Source: CBDCFL01 sp965216135
GTDB lineage: Bacteria; Pseudomonadota; Alphaproteobacteria; Rhodobacterales; Rhodobacteraceae
Direction of reading: 5' to 3'
NCBI GenBank assembly: GCA_965216135.1
Contig: CBDCFL010000024.1
Coordinates: 558,001 to 622,000 of the forward strand
Length of the DNA stretch: 64,000 bases
Each line of letters starts with the position of its first letter. The stretch's first letter is position 1. The translations under genes and the position numbers were made by a program. This document shows, piece after piece, positions 53,242-61,274 of the stretch. The notes beneath the pieces were generated by a model that was not told where the DNA came from, searched no databases, and saw only the letters and a program-made list of their open reading frames with translations.

Positions 53242-55199
53242 TTAGGGAAAATACCGACGACATTTGTTCGGCGCTTGATCTCTTTGTTGAGGCGTTCAAG
53301 CGGATTGGTGGAGTGTATTTGCCGCCAGTGAGCTTGCGGGAACGTCTTGTAGGCCAGCACGTCTTCCTCGGCGCGCAGCATCAGCTCGGCGAGCTTGGGA
53401 TGACGCGGCTGGAAAGCCTCGATCAGCTTGGTCCAGTGTTCCTTCGAGTCTGCCAGCGTGTCCTGATCGAAGGCTGTTCTGAGCGCGGCCGTGACGATGG
53501 GACGGTCCTTCTTGCCGACGCAGGCCAGGGCATTGCGCATGAAGTGCACGCGACAGCGCTGGATCGTAGCACCCAGCACTTTGGCGGCGGCCCCCTTCAG
53601 GCCTTTATGTTCGTCAGCGATGATCAGCTTTACCCCGCGCAGGCCGCGATCGGCCAGAGCGCGCAGGAATTCGTCCCAGAACACCTCGGCTTCGCTGGGT
53701 TGGATGGCGATGCCCAGAACCTCGCGCCGCCCGTCGGTGTTGACCGCAACCGCCACTATGGCTGCCACGCTGACGGTCCGTCCCGAACGCCGCACCTTGA
53801 TGTAGGTGGCGTCCAGCCAGAGATAGGGCCATTCGCCCTCCAGTGGCCGGTCAAGGAAGGCGTCAACGCGTTCGTCGATCTCCACGCACAGGCGGGATAC
53901 CTGGCTCTTGGAGACGCCCGTCATGCCCATGGTCTTGACCAGATCATCCACTGATCGCGTTGAGACGCCCTGAATGTAGGCTTCCTGGATCACCGCGGTC
54001 ATTGCTTTCTCCGAGGCCCGGCGTGGTTCCAGAAACTCCGGGAAATACGTCCCCTTGCGCAGTTTCGGGATCTGAACATCAACGGTCCCGGCGCGGGTTT
54101 CCCATCGGCGCGGGCGATATCCGTTCCGGTGGTTCACCCGCCCGGCCGAGCGTTCATGCACCCCGGCACCGCACAGCTGATCCACATCCAGTGCCATCAA
54201 CCGGTCGGCAACAAAACCCAGCATCCCGGCCAAAATCTGATGATCGGCGGTCTCGGAAAGAAGCGCCTTCAGCGCGGCGGTTTCTGATATCGTCTCCTTG
54301 GTCATGGGTGATCTCCTCGATCGGTAGGTCAGGTTGCAACCCAAACCCTACCGGAGAACGTTCATGGCCGCCCAGCAACCCGCGCGGACTTCGCCTGAGC
54401 TACGCGAGGCTCCACTCAGCCCGCGCTAACGTCGGAATTACACCACGTCCGGGGGCACTACCAAAAATTCCTGAGTGACGCCAAATTCTGGGCGGCCTTC
54501 GGGCGAACCGTGCTGTTTTTGACCATCGTATTGAACCTGGAGCTTATATTGGGTCTGGGCATCGCGCTGTTGGTCAACAAAGTGACATGGGGCCAGCGCA
54601 GCCTGCGCACTGTTTTGATGTTCCCAATGATGTTTTCGCCCATTCTGGTGGGTTTTCAATTCAAATTCATATTCAATGACAATATCGGCCTGGTAAACAA
54701 TGCCTTGCAATCACTGGGGTTTACCAATGCAGCCTATCCCTGGCTGGTCGACGCCAAACTGGCGATGTTTTCAATCATGTTCGCAGAAGTTTGGATGTCG
54801 ACCTCGGTATTTGCGATCCTCATTCTGGCGGGTCTGTTCGCAATGCCGCAGGAACCGCTAGAGGCGGCCAAGGTCGATGGCTGCACACCATTTCAGTCGT
54901 TTCGCCACATCACCCTGCCATTTCTAATGCCGTTTATCTTTATCGCGATGACCATCCGATCCCTGGATGTAGCCCGCGCCTATGACATCGTACAGATCAT
55001 GACGGGCGGCGGACCGGCGCGGCGAACCGAACTGTTGTGGACGCTGATGAGCCGGACAGGTTACGTCGATGCCCGGATGGGGCTGGCGAATGCGATGGGA
55101 TATGTTTCAATCCTGTTGTCGATCCGGTTCACCATCTACTTTCCAATTCTTAGGGTCAGAGCCACCGGCTTCCAGCCGGTCTGCTTCAGCTAAATTCTG

Positions 55200-55263
55200 A
55201 TGAGCCTTCCCCCTGATTTTGGCTCGCCCTTGGGTGAAAGCCAAAATCAGGGGGAAGGCTCAT
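55200..55263 (+). promoter_or_regulatory. 25 bp hairpin covering the tnpA start (IS200 copy 2)
   Basis: Arms 55200-55224 and 55239-55263 pair perfectly. They bury GGGGGAAGG and the first bases of the tnpA ATG. Relative to copy 1, three positions differ and each change is matched in the opposite arm. Confidence 0.8.
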
Positions 55264-55681
55264 GGCCTATTGTACTGGTAGTCATACCAAATTTTATCAC
55301 CGATATCATATCGTTTGGGTTACGAAGTATCGGTTCAAGGTTTTGCACGGCGATATGCGGGTGCGCTTGCGTGAAATCATCCGCCAGACCTGCAGTGAAA
55401 TGGGCGTGCGGATCGAGAAGGGCGTCCTGTCGAACGATCACGTTCATATGTTCGTGTCGATCCCACCGCACCTGGCGCTGTCGACGGTGATGCAGCGGAT
55501 CAAGGGGCGCTCATCCCGCAAAATCCAGATGGAGTTCCCGGACCTGCGCAAACGATACTGGGGCAGGCGGTTTTGGGCCCGTGGATATTTCTCGACCACA
55601 TCAGGCAATGTGACTGACGATGTCATACTTCAGTATCTGGAGCTTCACTCCAAACGGAAACCTACCGGCATCAGCCGGTAG
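55262..55681 (+). CDS. tnpA: TnpA, IS200-type Y1 transposase (copy 2)
   Basis: 139 residues, MAYCTGSHTKFYHRYHIVWV. SNDHVHMFVSIPPHLAL carries the HUH pair, and VTDDVILQYLELHSK the likely catalytic Tyr. Complete and in frame. It differs from copy 1 at about a dozen positions, so the two elements did not come from one very recent burst. Confidence 0.94.
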   Translation: MAYCTGSHTKFYHRYHIVWVTKYRFKVLHGDMRVRLREIIRQTCSEMGVRIEKGVLSNDHVHMFVSIPPHLALSTVMQRIKGRSSRKIQMEFPDLRKRYWGRRFWARGYFSTTSGNVTDDVILQYLELHSKRKPTGISR

Positions 55682-55745
55682 TGGTTTAGTTTTTCCGAAA
55701 GCTCGGTGCTGCACGTGCCCAACTTGGCATGGCGGGGTAACGCAG

Positions 55746-56608
55746 ATGGACATCAACCGCACCCACCGTAATCGCCGCCGCATGTTGAAAACTCTGCATT
55801 TCGGTGCGCTGTTCTTGACCATGGCCATTATCTGTATTCCCGGCCTTTGGATTGTACTGAACTCTTTTCGCCCGACGATCGAGATTTTGGCAAAACCGCC
55901 GGTCTGGAACCCAACGTTTACGCTGGAACACTACCGGGCGATGTTTGGTGGTGCAGGCGAAGGTGGCGTGCCGGTGTTTAAGTATTTCCGTAATTCTCTT
56001 ATTATTTCAGTTACTTCCACGCTGATCGCAATTCTGATCGGTATGTCTGGTGGCTACGCATTTGCGCGCTATCGGTTCAAAGGAAAAAATGGATATTTCG
56101 TCGGTCTGATGTTGTTTCGCGCGGTGCCGGGTGTGGCCCTATCCTTGCCGCTGTTTATCGTTTTCGCCCGGATCGGCATTATTGATACGCATTTCGGCCT
56201 GATACTGGCCTATGTGGCCATGAATGTGCCGTTCACGGTATGGTTGACCGATGGATTTTTTCGCCAGATCCCACCCGAATTACACGAGGCAGCCGAAATT
56301 GACGGCTGCACCCGCTGGCAGGCCTTTTGGCGGGTTGAATTCCCCGTGGCCAAATCCGGTGTTGCCTCTGCCGCAATTTTCGCTTTCCTGACATCCTGGA
56401 ACGAATTCGCACTGGCTTCGCAGCTGACCAGATCGGTGGGGTCAAAAACCATGCCTGTGGGGCTGTTGGATTTCACATCGAATTTACAATTAACTGGGGC
56501 GGCATGTGCGCGTTGGCGGTGTTGATGATCATACCAGCGCTGGTTCTTACGTTCCTGGTTCAAAAACATCTGATCGCCGGCCTGACCTTTGGCGGCGTAA
56601 AAGGATAA
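55746..56608 (+). pseudogene. sugar ABC transporter permease 2 (MalG/UgpE type), one-base deletion
   Basis: Inner-membrane permease. It reads MDINRTHRNRRRMLKTLHFG, an N-terminal helix (FLTMAIICIPGLWIVLNSF), further helices and the EAA loop EAAEIDGCTRWQAFWRVEFP. After GLLDFTSN one T is missing near 56487, so translation ends early at 56525. In the next frame the original end is visible: INWGGMCALAVLMIIPALVL ... LIAGLTFGGVKG, stopping at 56608. The last helix is lost. Confidence 0.9.
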
Positions 56609-56611
56609 TGT

Positions 56612-57564
56612 ATGTCTGAAGTTTCCCTTCAAAATGTGGTCAGCGCTATGGTACAGAACAGGTGGTTCATGGCATCAACCTTGACATCCAAGAGGGCGAA
56701 TTCGTTGTTTTGGTCGGGCCGTCCGGTTGCGGAAAATCAACCACATTACGGATGATTGCCGGGTTGGAAGAAATTTCTGATGGCCAGGTTTTGATCGGCG
56801 GGCAGGTGGTTAACGATATGCCACCGCGTGACCGCAATATCTCGATGGTATTTCAGAATTACGCGCTTTACCCCCATATGACAGTCGGCGAAAATTTGGG
56901 GTTTTCCCTGAAAATAGCCAAATTGCCCGAGGCCGAGATTGCAGCCAAAGTGGATACGGCGGCAACCATCCTGGGCCTGAATGAGTATCTGGATCGTAAG
57001 CCCGCGGAATTGTCCGGCGGCCAGCGCCAGCGCGTTGCTATGGGGCGGGCAATCGTGCGCGATCCGGATGTGTTCCTGTTTGATGAACCCCTGTCGAACC
57101 TGGACGCCAAACTGCGCACCCAGATGCGGGTTGAGATCAAAAAACTCCACAACCGGTTGGGCAGCACGATTGTGTATGTCACCCATGACCAGGTTGAGGC
57201 GATGACGCTGGCTGATCGTATTGTGTTGATGGATGACGGCAATATCGTTCAGGTGGGAACCCCGCTTGAGCTATTTGAAACACCGGTAAATACATTTGTT
57301 GCGACGTTCATTGGTTCGCCGCCGATGAATATGATCGATGGGGTCATTAAGGGCGACAAGGTTCAGCTGTCGGGCGGCCCGTCTTTGCCAATTCCGCCAA
57401 AATCGCGCGGGTTGGTTGAAAATAATCAGGTAATAAAGTTTGGATTTCGCGCCGATGACGTTACCCCGGTTGGTCACGGCGCGAAGATGGGCTTGCCTAT
57501 CCGTCCGACGTTCCTGGCTTGGGTATCGATTGGGATTGGACCGCGATCACCGAAATGGCGCTGA
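56612..57564 (+). pseudogene. sugar ABC transporter ATPase (UgpC/MsmK type), frameshifted and C-truncated
   Basis: A MalK-like ATPase. MSEVSLQNVV starts at 56612. One base is missing near 56642, and the main frame resumes at about codon 11 (RYGTEQVVHGINLDIQEGE). Walker A is VGPSGCGKSTTLRMIAG, the signature LSGGQRQRVAMGRAI, Walker B VFLFDEPLSNLD, and the switch is VTHDQ. The regulatory C-terminal domain begins (FGFRADDVTPVGHGA) and then breaks off near 57485, where a short 3' fragment of another gene follows. About 70 residues are missing. Confidence 0.9.
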
Positions 57565-57593
57565 TGTCCAAAACAATCGACGGGAAGTCCTGA
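57483..57593 (+). pseudogene. 3' fragment of an unidentified gene, possibly enolase superfamily
   Basis: In a frame different from the ATPase, EDGLAYPSDVPGLGIDWDWT and ITEMALMSKTIDGKS end at TGA 57591-57593. This stop overlaps the mutarotase ATG (TGATG). The PSDxPGLGI-D pattern is like the C-terminal tail of mandelate-racemase-type dehydratases. The identification is weak. It shows that a deletion fused the ATPase gene to the end of another gene of the locus. Confidence 0.4.
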
Positions 57594-57922
57594 TGCAGCG
57601 GATGGGAATGGTTATTGGGATAAAACCCGAGATGATCGCAGATTACAAACACCTGCACCCGGCCGTATGGCCCCAGGTTTTGGCCCAGATCAAAACCAGC
57701 AACATCAAAAACTACTCGATCTTTCTGCGCGAGCCGGAAAACCTGTTGTTTGGCTATTTGGAATATCACGGCAGCGATTTTGCCGCCGATATGGCGCGAA
57801 TGGCCGCCGATGAAAAAACCCAGGAATGGTGGGCGCTGACAGATCCTTGTCAGGAACCCTTGCAAAGCGTCGCCGATGGCGAAAAATGGGCGATGATGAA
57901 CGAAGTATTTCACACGGATTGA
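57593..57922 (+). CDS. L-fucose/L-rhamnose mutarotase family protein
   Basis: A 109-residue RhaM-type mutarotase that interconverts sugar anomers and so feeds the dehydrogenase. QRMGMVIGIKPEMIADYKHLH (start), VWPQVLAQIKTSNIKNYSIF, LFGYLEYHG and EWWALTDPCQEPL carry the family residues, including the His and the WW pair. It is intact. It is translationally coupled to the preceding fragment (TGATG) and abuts the SDR gene. Confidence 0.9.
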   Translation: MQRMGMVIGIKPEMIADYKHLHPAVWPQVLAQIKTSNIKNYSIFLREPENLLFGYLEYHGSDFAADMARMAADEKTQEWWALTDPCQEPLQSVADGEKWAMMNEVFHTD

Positions 57923-58675
57923 ATGATGACAAAAAACACAGGCCGTTTGGCCAATAAAACAGCGCTAGTTACCGCAGCCGGACAGGGAATTGGCCGCGCT
58001 ACAGCAGAATTGTTCGCCGCGCAAGGCGCGCAGGTTATCGCCGCTGACATCAATGACGACGCACTGGCAGAATTGGGCAAGTTGGCTAACATTCAGCCGG
58101 TTAAACTGGATGTCACCGACCCTGCGGCAGTGGCCAGCGCCGTTGCTAACATCGAACCTCTGGACGTGTTGTTCAACTGCGCGGGCTTCGTTCACAGCGG
58201 CACAATTCTGGAATGCGAAGAATCCGATTGGGATTTTTCGTTCAACCTGAATGTTAAGGCGATGTACAGGCTAATACGGGCCACGTTGCCCGACATGCTG
58301 GAACGCGGCCAAGGATCAATCATCAACATGTCTTCGGTGGCGTCTTCGCTGAAAGGTGTGCCCAACCGGTTCGCCTACTGCGCCTCAAAGGCGGCGGTGA
58401 TTGGCATGACCAAAGCGATCGCCGCAGACTATGTGACCCAAGGCATTCGCTGCAATGCAATCTGCCCCGGCACCGTTGACAGCCCGTCGCTTCACGACCG
58501 GCTGCGCGCCACTGGTGACTATGACAAAGCCCTGTCCGATTTCATCGCCCGCCAACCTATGGGTCGGATTGGCACGCCAGACGAAATAGCGGCGCTGGCG
58601 CTGTATTTGGCCAGCGATGATGCCAGTTTTACGACGGGACAAACCCACGCCATCGACGGCGGCTGGGCTGTATGA
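57923..58675 (+). CDS. SDR oxidoreductase, probable 2-keto-3-deoxy-L-fuconate dehydrogenase
   Basis: A 250-residue classical short-chain dehydrogenase. The cofactor site is TALVTAAGQGIGRATAELFA (TGxxxGxG variant AAGQGIG, about residues 14-26), then NCAGFVHSG (NNAG variant). The catalytic set is Ser in IINMSSVASS, Tyr and Lys in RFAYCASKAAVIGMT (about 152-156), and Asp in VKLDVTD for NAD preference. In the L-fucose route it oxidises 2-keto-3-deoxy-L-fuconate at C4. The ATG follows the mutarotase stop directly. Intact. Confidence 0.86.
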   Translation: MMTKNTGRLANKTALVTAAGQGIGRATAELFAAQGAQVIAADINDDALAELGKLANIQPVKLDVTDPAAVASAVANIEPLDVLFNCAGFVHSGTILECEESDWDFSFNLNVKAMYRLIRATLPDMLERGQGSIINMSSVASSLKGVPNRFAYCASKAAVIGMTKAIAADYVTQGIRCNAICPGTVDSPSLHDRLRATGDYDKALSDFIARQPMGRIGTPDEIAALALYLASDDASFTTGQTHAIDGGWAV

Positions 58676-58688
58676 AGGGACGATTGAG

Positions 58689-59531
58689 ATGAAACTTTTG
58701 CGATTTGGGCCGTTAGGCAGCGAAAAGCCCGGTATTCTGGATGAAAACGGCGATATCCGTGATCTGTCTGGCATTATTGATGACGTTTCCTGCGAAGCAT
58801 TGAGTGATGGTTCATTGGCGAAACTGCGCGCCACCGATCTCCTCTCACTGCCTATGGTCACCGGCGATCCTCGCATTGGTGCTTGCGTTGCAAGTGTTGG
58901 AAAATTCATATGCATCGGGTTGAATTATGCAGATCACGCCGCCGAGGCGGGCATGGATTTGCCGCAAGAACCGGTAATTTTCGCCAAGGCAACTTCGGCA
59001 ATTTGTGGCCCCCATGACAACGTCGAGATTCCCTGCGGATCGGTGAAAACTGATTGGGAGGTCGAGCTGGGCGTCGTTATTGGCAAGCATTGTAAATACG
59101 TCGACAAGGCGGATGCCCTGGATCACGTGGCCGGATATTGCGTGATCAATGATGTGTCTGAGCGTGATTTTCAATTGCACCGCAGCGGGCAATGGGTCAA
59201 AGGCAAATCCTGCGACACCTTTGGCCCCATCGGTCCCTGGCTGGTCACGTGTGATGAAGTTGCCGACCCCCAAGATCTGACGATGTATTTAGAGGTGAAC
59301 GGCCACCGCTATCAGGATGGCAGCACGCGCACCATGCATTTTGACGTCGCGACCATCGTGTCCCACCTGTCGCAATTCATGAGCCTGCAACCCGGCGATG
59401 TCATTTCCACGGGCACGCCGCCTGGCGTCGGTATGGGCCAAAAACCGGAAACCTACCTGAAACCGGGCGACACAATCGAACTGGGCATTCAGGGCCTGGG
59501 CACCCAGCGGCAAAACGTTGTGGCCGGTTAA
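58689..59531 (+). CDS. fumarylacetoacetate hydrolase family, probable 2,4-diketo-3-deoxy-L-fuconate hydrolase
   Basis: A 280-residue FAH-fold enzyme. MKLLRFGPLGSEKPGILDEN is the family start. The core has FICIGLNYADHAAEAGMDLP, PVIFAKATSAICGPHDNVEI, DWEVELGVVIGKHCKYVDKA (metal-binding Glu pair) and DVISTGTPPGVGMGQKPETY. It should split 2,4-diketo-3-deoxy-L-fuconate into pyruvate and L-lactate. I chose ATG 58689 (GGGACG upstream), 24 codons inside a longer open frame. The stop overlaps the start of the dehydratase gene (TAATG). Intact. Confidence 0.88.
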   Translation: MKLLRFGPLGSEKPGILDENGDIRDLSGIIDDVSCEALSDGSLAKLRATDLLSLPMVTGDPRIGACVASVGKFICIGLNYADHAAEAGMDLPQEPVIFAKATSAICGPHDNVEIPCGSVKTDWEVELGVVIGKHCKYVDKADALDHVAGYCVINDVSERDFQLHRSGQWVKGKSCDTFGPIGPWLVTCDEVADPQDLTMYLEVNGHRYQDGSTRTMHFDVATIVSHLSQFMSLQPGDVISTGTPPGVGMGQKPETYLKPGDTIELGIQGLGTQRQNVVAG

Positions 59532-60932
59532 TGACAAAGATCACCCGCCTGACGACCCATGACCTGAGGTTTCCCAGCAAAGATGGCCTGGATGGCTCGG
59601 ATGCCATGAACCCCGATCCGGTTTATTCGGCGGCCTATGTGGTGCTGGAAACCGACGGCGATCATCAGGGCCACGGCCTAACCTTCACAATTGGCCGCGG
59701 AAACGAAATTTGCGTGGCGGCAATCGAAGCGTTGCGGCCGTTGGTGGTTGGTCTTGATCTGGATTGGGTGCGGGAAGATATGGGCCGGTTCTGGCACCAT
59801 ATCACCGGAGATAGCCAGCTGCGGTGGATCGGCCCGGATAAAGGCGTAATTCACCTTGCCACAGGCGCTGTGGTCAACGCCGTGTGGGATTTGCTGGCCA
59901 AGGATGCCAAAAAACCCGTTTGGCAACTGGTGGGTGATATGTCGCCCGCAGAAATCGTTAAGTTGGTTGATTTCCGGTACATAACAGACGCTCTTACACC
60001 AGATGAAGCGTTGGAAATGTTGCAGGCCGCCGAAACTGGCAATCCGCCGCCAGCCGAGCGTATCAAGACGCTAAAGGCCGAAGGATACCCTTGCTACACA
60101 ACATCCGCCGGGTGGTTGGGATATTCCGACGACAAATTACGTACATAACCGCCTGTGCCGCGAGCGTATCAAGACGCTAAAGGCCGAAGGATACCCTTGC
60201 TACACAACATCCGCCGGGTGGTTGGGATATTCCGACGACAAATTACGCCGCCTGTGCCGCGAGGCGCGCGAGGCCGGGTTTACCCATACAAAATTCAAAG
60301 TAGGTCATGACCTTCAGGATGACATCCGCCGTCTGACAATCGCCCGCGAAGAACTTGGCCAGGACATGATCATCATGATCGACGCCAATCAGGTTTGGGA
60401 AGTCGATCAGGCCATTGAATGGGTAAATGCCCTTTCGTTTGCCAAGCCGTTTTTCATCGAAGAACCTACCAGCCCGGATGATGTTACAGGCCACAAAGCC
60501 ATTCGCGCGGGCGTTGCGCCCATCAAAGTGGCAACCGGCGAAATGTGCCAGAACCGTATTATGTTCAAACAGTTTATCACCGGTGAGGCCATCGATATCG
60601 TGCAAATCGACGCCTGCCGTCAGGGTGGCCTTAACGAAGTTTTGGCCGTTCAGCTCATGGCTGCGAAATACAATCTCCCGGTTTGGCCCCATGCCGGGGG
60701 AGTCGGGTTGTGCGAATATGTACAACATTTGTCGATGATCGATTATGCGGCAATCTCGGGCGAGAAAGACAGCAAACGAATTGAGTATGTCGACCACTTG
60801 CACGAACACTTCGTTGATCCATGCATCGTACAAAACGGTAGCTACGTTGCACCCAGTTTGCCCGGTTTTTCAATTGAAATGAAGCAATCGACGATTTTAT
60901 CAGTTGATAGTCGCAGACTTGTTAACGATTAG
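59531..60932 (+). pseudogene. L-fuconate dehydratase (enolase superfamily), broken by a tandem duplication
   Basis: Dehydrates L-fuconate to 2-keto-3-deoxy-L-fuconate. The N-terminal part (59531-60148) reads ITRLTTHDLRFPSKDGLDGS, GLTFTIGRGNEICVAAIEAL and TSAGWLGYSDDKLR, then meets a stop. The C-terminal part (60222-60932) holds the enolase-superfamily metal and catalytic residues: FTHTKFKVG (Lys), IMIDANQVW (Asp), FFIEEPTSPDD (Glu), VATGEMCQNR (Glu) and PVWPHAGGVGLCEY (His). An 86-base segment around the break is present twice, with seven extra bases (TACATAA). The extreme C-terminus also looks altered after FSIEMK. Confidence 0.92.
60056..60247. repeat. tandem duplication inside the fuconate dehydratase gene
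   Basis: The 86 bases 60056-60141 recur exactly at 60162-60247. With the shared CCGCCTGTGCCGC the duplicated unit is about 99 bp, and the first copy carries an added TACATAA. Net +106 bases, so the frame shifts. Confidence 0.95.
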
Positions 60933-61258
60933 AAACGTTTACGCTCAGCGTGGAAAAAATTTCTTATTGTGAGCCCAAAACGTGTCGGTTTGACCCTGAT
61001 AATTCGCACCACCCAGGCTTGTTTCCGATTTTTGGAAAGATGTTTGAGGGAATTGATTTTTAATTTCGCTTGTCCGCGCACCGGATTGCTCGCGTGAACG
61101 TTGTGCGAACATTCGCGATCGTATTGCGCGCAAAAAAATACACTAATTTTGCAAGATTACGGTGCGATAGATACGAACCATAGTAAGAAAATACACACCC
61201 AAATGTCCGCCGTTCAAGTATTGGAGCCCATTTTATGCGCTCGCAGCGAATGTGTCAA
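60933..61258. other. AT-rich stretch without genes
   Basis: About 330 bp between the dehydratase stop and the target duplication of the IS1202-like element. It is richer in A and T than its surroundings and has several short A runs. I see no open frame of note, no tRNA-like fold and no clear terminator. It may be a decayed intergenic region. Confidence 0.5.
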
Positions 61259-61274
61259 CGCCGGACTAAAACTA

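Larger units (their letters stand above)
51926..54305 (-). pseudogene. IS256-family transposase, copy 2, split by IS630-like copy 3
   Basis: It starts MTKETISETAALKALLSET at 54305 and runs through LWLDATYIKVR, VAAIVAVAVNTDGRREVLG, LIIADEHKG and NPLERLNKEIKRR to NVVGIFP. Removing the IS at 52077-53241 and one TTA continues NEAAIRRLVGALMLEQNDEW and DTTMDPAKIAAL, with the stop at 51926. This is the canonical family form, so copy 2 shows the ancestral state of copy 1. Confidence 0.92.
51872..54462 (-). mobile_element. IS256-family element, copy 2, carrying IS630-like copy 3
   Basis: The ends GGTAGTGCC... and its complement match copy 1. The 9 bp target duplication is AAAAAATCC at 51863-51871 and AAAAATTCC at 54463-54471 (one mismatch). 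Without the nested IS it is about 1.42 kb. It lacks the 63-base insert of copy 1. Confidence 0.92.
55140..55689 (+). mobile_element. IS200-family element, copy 2
   Basis: 550 bp, starting TTTCCAATTCTTAGGGTCAG directly 3' of TCTAC and ending CCGGTAGTGGTTTAG. There is no target duplication. Excision between these points restores permease 1 exactly. Confidence 0.95.
51694..55740 (+). pseudogene. sugar ABC transporter permease 1 (MalF/UgpA type), interrupted by IS256 copy 2 and IS200 copy 2
   Basis: Inner-membrane permease. The first piece (51694-51871) reads MSRRRLPEWLLLLMPAFIVI and WKWVGTFNYEKI. The second (54472-55139) reads LSDAKFWAAFGRTVLFLTIV, six-helix hydrophobic segments and the EAA loop EAAKVDGCTPFQSFRHITLP. 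The third (55690-55740) gives FRKLGAARAQLGMAG and the stop. Removing IS256 with one 9 bp duplication restores NYEKILSDAKFW. Removing IS200 restores FTIYFFRKLGAARAQLG. Both repairs are exact, so the gene was intact before the two insertions. Confidence 0.93.

Noticed and set aside
26863..57564. Sequencing or assembly error as the cause of the many frameshifts
   Set aside because: The core genes have none, the lesions are of diverse kinds, and several are large duplications or insertions with proper target duplications. Individual single-base cases could still be errors and need read support.
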